A stretch of 11,559 nucleotides of DNA from an uncultured Opitutia bacterium (GTDB taxonomy: Bacteria > Verrucomicrobiota > Verrucomicrobiia > Opitutales > JABJCN01): assembly GCA_913046175.1 (NCBI GenBank), contig CAJWSN010000025.1:1-11559 (forward strand). Direction: 5' to 3'. The position numbers were made by a program, and so were the translations under genes. Position 1 is the stretch's first letter. The number at the start of each line of letters is the position of its first letter. The notes beneath the pieces are model-generated. The model made no database searches. It saw only the letters and a program-made list of their open reading frames with translations, and was not told the origin of the DNA. Positions 1-6,297 of the stretch are shown in pieces.

Positions 1-219
1 AATCGGCAGGACTGCATCCTGCATGAGGCCGCTCAAAACTGCGACAAAAAACCCAGGCCAATATTGGAGATTCAATCCGGCAAAAAGGACGAAGGCTACA
101 GGTAGCATTACGGCGAGCGACCAGATCGCCAGAACGTGGTTGAGTTCCATAACAAGCAGCCAAAGAATCCCGTTGGCCAGAAGGGCGATGAGTAGCGGGA
201 CTTGTCTGCGAAAGTTCAT
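1..219 (-). CDS. mreD: Rod shape-determining protein MreD, N-terminal part (cut by window edge)
   Basis: The leftward frame opens with ATG at 217-219 and stays open for 73 codons to the window edge, so the C-terminal half is missing. The visible protein is very hydrophobic, with segments LLIALLANGILWLLV, AIWSLAVMLPVAFVLFAG and FFVAVLSGLMQDAVLPI, consistent with about three membrane helices. The GLMQD stretch resembles the conserved G-L-x-Q-D motif of MreD. In the family, MreD is a small inner-membrane protein of the elongasome that works with MreB and MreC in lateral wall synthesis. It lies downstream of mreB and mreC on the same strand, in the usual mreBCD order. The 141-bp gap from mreC is long for this operon. 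The call rests on hydrophobicity, motif and position. Confidence 0.8.
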   Translation of the reverse strand, partial: MNFRRQVPLLIALLANGILWLLVMELNHVLAIWSLAVMLPVAFVLFAGLNLQYWPGFFVAVLSGLMQDAVLPI

Positions 220-360
220 TTCAATTTAGGGACATAGAATCTGGACCCCCTTTTGGTTGTGGGAAATTTGTTGGGTAGTGAGTGGACTCCACGCGTTTAA
301 TTTCGGTTCAGATTCTTTTATGTTTCTGCCCATTATTCATTGATGAAACCCAATGTTGTT
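220..360 (-). other. mreC-mreD intergenic gap with imperfect inverted repeat
   Basis: This 141-bp non-coding stretch lies between the mreC stop and the mreD start, where mre operons are usually tight. It holds an inverted repeat: AGAATCTGGACC at 236-247 against GGTTCAGATTCT at 305-316, with 11 Watson-Crick pairs and one mismatched position. The 57-nt interior would make it a long-range stem in the mre transcript. No run of T follows it on the transcribed strand, so it is not a standard terminator. No promoter for mreD was recognised with confidence. Repeats of this quality are expected a few times by chance in a window this size. Confidence 0.3.
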
Positions 361-1200
361 TTATTCCATTGCTGAAGCTGGAAGTGGCACTAGAATAGCG
401 ACTTCATTGAGTTGGAACAAGTCAGACGGGAAGTTGACGGGGCCTTCTTGGGAGAGTCCACTCGATGCTTGCCCCAAGACCTTGACCGTGCCGATGGGTA
501 ACCCGCTTGGGAATACCCCCCCAAGTCTGGATGAAACAAGTAGAGATGGATTTTGCGGTGAAACCCGTATGCTGACAGGTGCATTCCTCACGCGGCCCAA
601 TGGTGTCCCCAGGCCGCTTTGCTGCCAGCCTTGGATGTAGACCGGTTGTGTGTCGCCTTGGAAGGTGGCTACCATGCGAAAGCTGGGGCTTGTGACAAGG
701 CGGATGATGGAGGTTCCTGAATAGACTTTTCGGACTTTTCCCACGATTCCACCGGCGTAGACCACGCCCGCCCCTTCAAGAATCCCATTGTCGCGACCTT
801 TCCGTACGATCATTTCATGCCACCAGCTTCCGATTTGGCGATGCACAACCCGGGCCACCTCGTATTTGTAGCTTGTTTGAGATGGCATGTCCAACAGGGT
901 TTCCATGCGTTTGACTTCCTGCCTCAAGGATTCGTTTTGCATCACTTGCAGACGATAGGCTCCATTGAGGCGAGCCAGATCACGGTTCATTTCAAGAAGT
1001 TCGGTCTTGCTCTTGGTTTCGTGGGCCCAAAAATTCTGGAGATCCCTGGCCCAGGACATGGCCTCCCAGGATGGTGCCTGAAATTCGTGGAGGCTGGAGC
1101 GGAAGAATTTTTTAAGAGGAATGGGGATCAGTGCCCACGCCAGAACAAGGCATAGCAGCGGGAAAAAAGGCTTAAGCTGCTCGACAGGCTTTCTCGCCAA
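361..1200 (-). CDS. mreC: Rod shape-determining protein MreC
   Basis: This 279-residue protein is of normal length for MreC, the bitopic membrane protein that links cytoplasmic MreB to periplasmic wall-synthesis enzymes. A basic N-terminus precedes one membrane helix (about residues 12-28). A charged, heptad-like coiled-coil segment follows (about 64-104), then the beta-rich periplasmic domain. Family hallmarks are GGIVGKV (150-156) and the late GGVFPSGLPIGTV motif (227-239). Only 33 bp separate it from the upstream mreB, so the two are almost certainly cotranscribed, with mreB first. The protein ends at PLPASAME without the long low-complexity tail seen in some relatives. Confidence 0.95.
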   Translation of the reverse strand: MARKPVEQLKPFFPLLCLVLAWALIPIPLKKFFRSSLHEFQAPSWEAMSWARDLQNFWAHETKSKTELLEMNRDLARLNGAYRLQVMQNESLRQEVKRMETLLDMPSQTSYKYEVARVVHRQIGSWWHEMIVRKGRDNGILEGAGVVYAGGIVGKVRKVYSGTSIIRLVTSPSFRMVATFQGDTQPVYIQGWQQSGLGTPLGRVRNAPVSIRVSPQNPSLLVSSRLGGVFPSGLPIGTVKVLGQASSGLSQEGPVNFPSDLFQLNEVAILVPLPASAME

Positions 1201-1233
1201 AATCTACCCTCCAGTTTCAGCCCCTGCCACATC

Positions 1234-2244
1234 CTAGGCAGAGATATCCTTGATGAGCCACTGGAGATCCTGAAGGATTTTGCCTGTTCCCCTGGCCACG
1301 GCAGTAAGGGGATCCTCCGCCACGAGGACGGGTAATCCCGTCTGGTCGCTGATGAACTTGTCCAAGCCTTGGATAAGTGCGCCTCCGCCAGCCAAGATCA
1401 TGCCTCGATCAACAAGGTCGGCTGAAAGCTCGGGCGGACAGCGTTCAAGCGCTTCGCGCACAGTTTCAACAACGGACTGGAGCGTTTCCAGCAATGCTTC
1501 ACGAATCTCCTGGGAGGTTATATGAATGGTCTTGGGCAACCCTGCGACTGAGTCCCGGCCTTTTACGTCCATGGATTTTTCTTCCTGAAGGGCATGGGCG
1601 GAGCCGATGGTTACCTTTATTTCCTCAGCCATCCGTTCACCGATCAAGAGGTTGTAGGCCTTCTTCATGTAATTGGTAATTGCTACATCCAGCTCATCTC
1701 CCCCCACGCGAATACTTTTGGTAAATACCATGCCGGCGAGGGAAATAATGGCGACTTCCGTCGTGCCTCCGCCAATGTCAATTATCATGTTGGCGATCGG
1801 TTCGTCGATAGGCAGGCCAACTCCAATGGCGGCGGCCATTGGTTCTTCAATCAGGATGACGTCCCGGGCACCGGCATTGATGGCTGACTCCTTTACTGCG
1901 CGCCTTTCCACTTCCGTAATCCCCGAGGGAACGGCAATGACAACCCGCGGGGGAACGATTTTCATGTTCTTGTGCACTTTGCCGATGAAATACCGAAGCA
2001 TTGCCTCCGTGGTTTCAAAGTCGGCAATGACGCCGTCCTTCATCGGGCGGATAGCTTCGATATTCCCGGGGGTGCGACCAAGCATTTTCTTGGCCTCAGC
2101 ACCGACGGCACAGACTTTCCGGTTGCTTCGCTGGACTGCAACCACACTTGGTTCCCGCAGGACAATACCTTTATCCTTTGCAAACACGAGTGTATTTGCT
2201 GTTCCCAGATCAATGCCAATGTCGTTGGATAAAAATTTCAACAC
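1234..2244 (-). CDS. mreB: Rod shape-determining protein MreB (bacterial actin)
   Basis: MreB is an actin-like ATPase that forms membrane-bound filaments directing elongation-mode peptidoglycan synthesis. The 336 residues match the usual family length. The phosphate-1 loop is IGIDLGTANT (9-18), the phosphate-2 loop is DIGGGTTEVAII (156-167), and the adenosine motif ILAGGGALIQGL begins near 283. The start is GTG at 2242-2244. The nearest upstream ATG in that frame is followed at once by a TGA, so it cannot be used. An AGAGGA ribosome-binding site lies 11 nt upstream. It is the first gene of a leftward mreBCD cluster and is transcribed divergently from the antiporter gene. Confidence 0.97.
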   Translation of the reverse strand: MLKFLSNDIGIDLGTANTLVFAKDKGIVLREPSVVAVQRSNRKVCAVGAEAKKMLGRTPGNIEAIRPMKDGVIADFETTEAMLRYFIGKVHKNMKIVPPRVVIAVPSGITEVERRAVKESAINAGARDVILIEEPMAAAIGVGLPIDEPIANMIIDIGGGTTEVAIISLAGMVFTKSIRVGGDELDVAITNYMKKAYNLLIGERMAEEIKVTIGSAHALQEEKSMDVKGRDSVAGLPKTIHITSQEIREALLETLQSVVETVREALERCPPELSADLVDRGMILAGGGALIQGLDKFISDQTGLPVLVAEDPLTAVARGTGKILQDLQWLIKDISA

Positions 2245-2255
2245 GTCACATAATT

Positions 2256-2261
2256 TCCTCT
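2256..2261 (-). promoter_or_regulatory. Ribosome-binding site of mreB
   Basis: Read on the minus strand this is AGAGGA, placed 11 nt before the GTG start at 2244. It supports that GTG rather than a start further inside the gene. The spacing is slightly long. Confidence 0.55.
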
Positions 2262-2292
2262 GCCCCTGATAATAACAGATTACCGGGCTTAC

Positions 2293-2321
2293 TTTATTTT
2301 TTTTAAAGCTGCCCTTGTCAA
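2293..2321 (-). promoter_or_regulatory. Candidate sigma70-type promoter for mreBCD
   Basis: On the minus strand a perfect -35 hexamer TTGACA (2321-2316) is followed after 17 nt by AATAAA (2298-2293), a 4-of-6 match to the -10 consensus. Transcription would begin near 2286, leaving a leader of about 40 nt before mreB. The A-rich spacer is also promoter-like. This is inferred from consensus only. Confidence 0.45.
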
Positions 2322-2392
2322 AAGATTAATTTAATTTGGTCTCCCCGCTTATGGATCAGGGGTCTGTGCGAAGGTTGCTTGGGCCTGAATTT

Positions 2393-2411
2393 GGAGGAAC
2401 CTTGTTCCTCT
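2393..2411. promoter_or_regulatory. Short hairpin or operator-like palindrome in the divergent region
   Basis: GAGGAAC (2394-2400) and GTTCCTC (2404-2410) form a perfect 7-bp inverted repeat around CTT, extendable by one G-T pair. It lies between the outward-facing mreB and antiporter genes. No T-run follows on either strand, so it is not a terminator. It could be a protein-binding palindrome, but stems of this size also arise by chance. Confidence 0.25.
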
Positions 2412-2491
2412 TGTTGGAATTTATCACTAAAACAGTAAGGGGAAGACCTTTTACAGAAAATAAACGTTCAGGGGATTCAGCATTTTAAGGT

Positions 2492-2549
2492 ATTTTTCAT
2501 TTTTTTCTTTTCTTTCCGGCGTACACGGGTGAAACCCCCATAGTACACG
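2492..2549 (+). promoter_or_regulatory. Antiporter leader: pyrimidine tract and repeated GTACACG
   Basis: The leader just before the antiporter ATG has no recognisable Shine-Dalgarno sequence. It holds an almost unbroken T/C tract (about 2492-2517), which in mRNA could serve as a ribosomal protein S1-type binding stretch. Two copies of GTACACG follow at 2521-2527 and 2543-2549, 22 bp apart from start to start (about two helical turns). They flank a small GGGT-GAA-ACCC hairpin (2527-2537). The second copy ends 5 bp before the ATG at 2555. A repressor site or translational control is possible; neither is shown. Confidence 0.3.
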
Positions 2550-2554
2550 ATTCA

Positions 2555-4840
2555 ATGCATTCCGCAGAAATTCTTGCAGACTTGGGCATTCTGGCTATTG
2601 CGGGTGTTTTGTCATCCATAGCCTGTCGTTTCCTAAGGATTCCAGTCATGATTGGCTACTTGCTGGCGGGGCTTTTTTCGGGCCCTCACGCCATGGACTG
2701 GATTCATGGCATGGAGGATGTGCAGATGCTGGGCGAGCTTGGGGTGATGTTGCTAATGTTTCACTTGGGGATGGAATTTGACCTTGGTCGTCTTCGCAAA
2801 TTGCTTACGCCTTCGGTGCTTGCTGTCACACTTCAGACGGCAGGCATGTTGTTCCTGGGGTTTCAGGTTGCTCCACTGCTTGGGTGGGACAGCCGAAATG
2901 GGTTTTTCCTGGGTTCGTTGCTGGCCATCAGTTCATCAATGGTCACCGTGCGTGTGTTGCAGGAATCTGGAAAGCTGAAGCTACCAGAGGGGCAGTTGGT
3001 GGTCGGAATCCTTATCTTGGAGGACATTCTTGCGGTACTGTTGCTGGTGGTGCTTTCTGGGGTGGGTCTTCAAGGTTCACTTTCTTGGGGGAACTTGTTT
3101 CATGCGATTTTTCTAGTTGCGGTTTTTGTGGCGGTGTTTTTCACCGCAGGCAGATTATTGATGCCACGTCTTTCCGAGTGGATTGCGCGCACGGGCGAGA
3201 TGGAACTCCTGACTCTTTTTGGGATGGCCTTGGCTCTTGGGTTGGGTTTATTGGCCGCAAGATTTGGATTGTCCCTGGCACTGGGAGCCTTCGTGGCAGG
3301 CGCCACCTTGTCCCAGACCAGGTTTGTAAAGAAGATCGTGCGCAGGATTGAGCCTGTGCGGGGTCTTTCTGGAGCCATTTTCTTTGCCTCGGTGGGGATG
3401 AGGATTGATCCCCAGGCGTTGTTGGCAGACTGGAAACCCGTCATCGGATTATCTTTGGGCGTGATTCTTGTGAAGGTTTCCTCAGTGTGGCTGGGCCTGT
3501 TTCTTTCCGGGGAGAAACCGATGACAAGTCTGAAAGCCTCAACTGCCAAGCCGCAGATTGGTGAGTTCAGCTTTGTAATTGCCGCCCTTGGGATGAGCCT
3601 TGGAGTCACGGATGAAAGATTGTTGACCCTGGCAGTTGGGATTGCCTTCGCTACAATTCTAGCCACTCCTTTTTTGCATAAAAATGCCTTCAGGCTTGGA
3701 TCCATGGCCAATCGTTGGCTGCCTGAAACCGTGCGTGGATTTGGGCGAATTTACCATGACTTTGCTGAGGCGGTGCGAAGTCGTCTGCGTCGTGCTTCCA
3801 TTCTAGAGGCGGCCCGCCCCTTGTTCTATCGAGCCGTCCTTTATTTTTTTCTACTGAATGGCGTGTATGTGATTGGATATGTGCTTGCCGGGATGATGAT
3901 GGGCCGGGAGGGGTCCGTGGAAAAGGGGAGTTGGCAGGCGTTTCTGATTTGGTCTCTTGCCGGTGCTGTTTCCTTGCCCATCCTGATCGCAGCCATATTC
4001 AACCTGAACCGGCTCATGAATCTGCTCGTGGAACATGTATTGGGGTCGAAGGCAAAACAATCCTTTGGGCAGGGCAGGCTGGCCTTATTGTTTGAGGCAC
4101 TTTCGACCTGTGTACTGGTTGCTTTGGCTGGCGGGGCATTCTTTTCCTTCGCATCGCCTTATCTCCCGGATGGAGCAGCGCTTGCTGGTTATTGCGCGAT
4201 CCTGGTACTTGCCGCTGTGCTTCTATGGAGCCAACTCCTGCGGGTAAACCTGAGACTTGAGAAACTTTTCCTCAAGGAATTGGACGAGCAGTTGCGTCAT
4301 GAGGATGAAGTCCAGCGGGAAACAGCCTTTCGCGAGATTGCAGAACTCTATCCTTGGCCGGTACAGGTTGTCCCCCTGGATATAGGGAAAGGGGTGGAGG
4401 TTGTTGGGACACGCATCCTGGACTTGGACCTTCGCCGTAGAACCGGGGCCTCGATACTGGCCATTGCCCGTTCGGGAACCATGTCTTACGAACCCGCTCC
4501 GGAGACCCCTTTCTTTCCGGGAGACCGCGTCTTTCTTTTTGGCACATCCTCGCAAATTAAACAGGCAAGGAAGCTGTTTGAGAAAAAGGGTGAGTTCTCG
4601 GGGCAGGATGTGGTGCATCGGGATTTTGGCATGGAAAAGATTTTCCTCGCACATGATTCGCCCTTGGTGGACACAACCCTGGCCGGGTTAAACCTGCGCA
4701 AGACACATGGCATCAATGTTCTTGCTGTGCAGCGTGGTGAAACGCGCATTGCGCCACCGGATGGTGAGGAAATCCTGCGAGAGGGGGATGTACTCTTTAT
4801 TTTCGGGAAACTCGATACCATCCGTGCCCTTGGCCAATAG
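2555..4840 (+). CDS. CPA2-family cation/proton antiporter (KefB/KefC-like) with two RCK_C domains
   Basis: This 761-residue inner-membrane protein probably exchanges K+ or Na+ for H+. Residues 1 to about 380 form the Na+/H+ exchanger domain with many hydrophobic helices. It includes IPVMIGYLLAGLFSGP near 29-44 and LILEDIL (153-159), whose Asp157 sits where CPA2 proteins carry the ion-binding Asp. Residues about 415-570 add roughly four more membrane helices (LFYRAVLYFFLLNGVYVIGY, AFLIWSLAGAVSLPILIAAIF and others), not part of the minimal exchanger. A charged linker leads to two cytoplasmic RCK_C (TrkA-C) domains at about 603-675 and 691-759, usually ligand sensors. The nucleotide-binding RCK_N domain of classic KefB/KefC is absent. 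The start is ATG. Its link to bioA downstream is probably positional. Ion specificity is unknown. Confidence 0.9.
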   Translation: MHSAEILADLGILAIAGVLSSIACRFLRIPVMIGYLLAGLFSGPHAMDWIHGMEDVQMLGELGVMLLMFHLGMEFDLGRLRKLLTPSVLAVTLQTAGMLFLGFQVAPLLGWDSRNGFFLGSLLAISSSMVTVRVLQESGKLKLPEGQLVVGILILEDILAVLLLVVLSGVGLQGSLSWGNLFHAIFLVAVFVAVFFTAGRLLMPRLSEWIARTGEMELLTLFGMALALGLGLLAARFGLSLALGAFVAGATLSQTRFVKKIVRRIEPVRGLSGAIFFASVGMRIDPQALLADWKPVIGLSLGVILVKVSSVWLGLFLSGEKPMTSLKASTAKPQIGEFSFVIAALGMSLGVTDERLLTLAVGIAFATILATPFLHKNAFRLGSMANRWLPETVRGFGRIYHDFAEAVRSRLRRASILEAARPLFYRAVLYFFLLNGVYVIGYVLAGMMMGREGSVEKGSWQAFLIWSLAGAVSLPILIAAIFNLNRLMNLLVEHVLGSKAKQSFGQGRLALLFEALSTCVLVALAGGAFFSFASPYLPDGAALAGYCAILVLAAVLLWSQLLRVNLRLEKLFLKELDEQLRHEDEVQRETAFREIAELYPWPVQVVPLDIGKGVEVVGTRILDLDLRRRTGASILAIARSGTMSYEPAPETPFFPGDRVFLFGTSSQIKQARKLFEKKGEFSGQDVVHRDFGMEKIFLAHDSPLVDTTLAGLNLRKTHGINVLAVQRGETRIAPPDGEEILREGDVLFIFGKLDTIRALGQ

Positions 4841-4870
4841 TTAATCAGGAAGTGCCTTAAAGTTAACATT
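4837..4870. promoter_or_regulatory. Candidate BirA-like biotin operator upstream of bioA
   Basis: The half-sites ATAGTTAAT (4837-4845) and GTTAACATT (4862-4870) are separated by 16 nt. From memory of the family, bacterial BirA operators follow wwTGTwAAC-N14-16-GTTwACAww. The right half matches 9 of 9 positions and the left half 7 of 9. The site overlaps the antiporter stop codon and lies directly before bioA, where a biotin repressor would act. TAACAT within the right half could double as a weak -10 element. No birA gene is visible here. GTTAAC is itself a palindrome, which inflates the apparent symmetry. Confidence 0.35.
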
Positions 4871-4912
4871 TCAGGATTGAAACCTGATCTGCATTGGGCA
4901 TTTTCCCCATCA

Positions 4913-6292
4913 ATGCCGATCCATATTCAGGAGAATACTGATTCTGCAAAGGGAGATGCTTGGCGTCCTGACACCTCGACTTCCTGGCATCCCTTCACGC
5001 AGATGAAGGAATTAGCCGCCATGCCAAATGTTTTTGTGGAACGAGGCATGGGTTGCTGGTTGGTGGATATTCAAGGCAGACGTTACCTTGATGGATGCGC
5101 CTCCACTTGGACAAATGTGCACGGTCACGCTCACCCGGAGCTGAACGCTGTGGTGGAGGAACAATTGGGAAAGATTGCGCACTCGACCTACCTGGGTCTG
5201 GCTCACAAACCGGGAAACCGACTGGAGCACAAGCTCGTGGAAATCACCCCTCCAAGTCTTTCACGGGTTTTTTTCAGTGACAATGGATCAAGTTCGGTGG
5301 AGATCGCCCTCAAGCTCTCCTTCCAGTACTGGCAATTGTCCGGTCGTACCGGGAAGACAAACGTGATCGCGATGAATGAAGCCTATCATGGCGACACCTT
5401 TGGCGCGATGTCTGTCGGTGGCAGCGAAATTTTCCATGGACGTTTTCAGCACTGGTGTTTTCCCGTGACCCGGTTCCCGCGTCCCAGTTGTCGGGAGGTT
5501 GCCGGGGAGGTGAATGAGGCCTGTGACACGGAGAGCCTGGAGGTCTTGTCGGTGCTTCTGGATGAAAACGCTGACCAAACCGCTGCTGTCATCCTGGAAC
5601 CCTGGGTCCAAGGTGCGGCAGGCATGCAGCTTCAGCCAAAGGGATTTCTTAAAAGGGTGGCGGACTTGTGCCGCGAACATGGAGTGCACCTGATTTTGGA
5701 TGAGGTGTTCACTGGTTTTGGTCGATTGGGACCCGTATTGGTTTGCACGGAAACAGGGGTGAATCCCGACTTCCTTTGCATCGCAAAGGGGTTGACCGCA
5801 GGCTACATGCCCCTGGCAGCAACTTTGGCTACTGAGGAGATTTTTGAGGCCTTTCTGGGGGACTTTCAGGATTTACGTCATTTTTTTCACGGTCACACCT
5901 TCACGGCCAACCCATTAGGCGCGGCGGTATCCCTGAAGAGCATTGAACTACTGGAAGAGATGATACGAACCGGAGAATATCGTAAGCGGATGGATTTCTT
6001 TGGGCAGACCGTGCAGGATACCTTTACTGGTCACCGTAACGTGGCAGAGGTTCGACAACGGGGGTTTGCATGCGCGCTTGACCTCTGCCCCAGCGGACAA
6101 AGCCCTGAGCCCTTTTCTCCGGCACATCGGGTTGGAATGAAAGTGTGTCTTCGTGCCCGCGACCTCGGATTGCTTTTAAGGCCCATTGGAGACACCCTGC
6201 TTTTGGTGCCTCCCTTAATTATCAATGAAGAAGAGATTGATTTTCTTTGCAGTAAAGCCTTGCAGGCTATCAACGACACCTTGAGTGACTGA
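4913..6292 (+). CDS. bioA: Adenosylmethionine--8-amino-7-oxononanoate aminotransferase (BioA)
   Basis: BioA is a cytoplasmic PLP enzyme that converts 8-amino-7-oxononanoate to 7,8-diaminononanoate with S-adenosylmethionine as amino donor, in late biotin synthesis. Counting from the ATG at 4913 (459 residues), the BioA signature SWHPFTQM lies at 24-31. The PLP phosphate motif DNGSSSVE, the YHGDTFGAMS substrate/PLP segment and the LDEVFTGFGRLG Asp motif follow in order. The Schiff-base lysine is Lys292 in IAKGLTAG. A TTG at 4877 would add 12 residues, but its AGGA directly abuts the codon, so the ATG is preferred; neither start has a good ribosome-binding site. The stop lies 5 bp before bioB. 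Start uncertain, identity firm. Confidence 0.95.
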   Translation: MPIHIQENTDSAKGDAWRPDTSTSWHPFTQMKELAAMPNVFVERGMGCWLVDIQGRRYLDGCASTWTNVHGHAHPELNAVVEEQLGKIAHSTYLGLAHKPGNRLEHKLVEITPPSLSRVFFSDNGSSSVEIALKLSFQYWQLSGRTGKTNVIAMNEAYHGDTFGAMSVGGSEIFHGRFQHWCFPVTRFPRPSCREVAGEVNEACDTESLEVLSVLLDENADQTAAVILEPWVQGAAGMQLQPKGFLKRVADLCREHGVHLILDEVFTGFGRLGPVLVCTETGVNPDFLCIAKGLTAGYMPLAATLATEEIFEAFLGDFQDLRHFFHGHTFTANPLGAAVSLKSIELLEEMIRTGEYRKRMDFFGQTVQDTFTGHRNVAEVRQRGFACALDLCPSGQSPEPFSPAHRVGMKVCLRARDLGLLLRPIGDTLLLVPPLIINEEEIDFLCSKALQAINDTLSD

Positions 6293-6297
6293 ACATA

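Noticed and set aside
1673..2269. Long plus-strand open frame of 198 codons opposite mreB
   Set aside because: It is the mirror frame of the highly conserved mreB gene, is rich in Ser/Pro/Arg/Thr with no domain, and has no ribosome-binding site.
3100..3711. Minus-strand open frame of 203 codons inside the antiporter gene
   Set aside because: It lies wholly within a clear membrane-transporter gene and shows only reversed-frame low-complexity composition.
4841..4876. Possible terminator between the antiporter and bioA
   Set aside because: The TTAA-containing repeats do not make a GC-rich stem followed by a T-run; they fit the operator idea better.
4877..4912. TTG at 4877 as the bioA start
   Set aside because: The only AGGA directly touches the TTG, leaving no spacer, and the 12 extra residues precede the conserved region without family support. 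It cannot be fully excluded.
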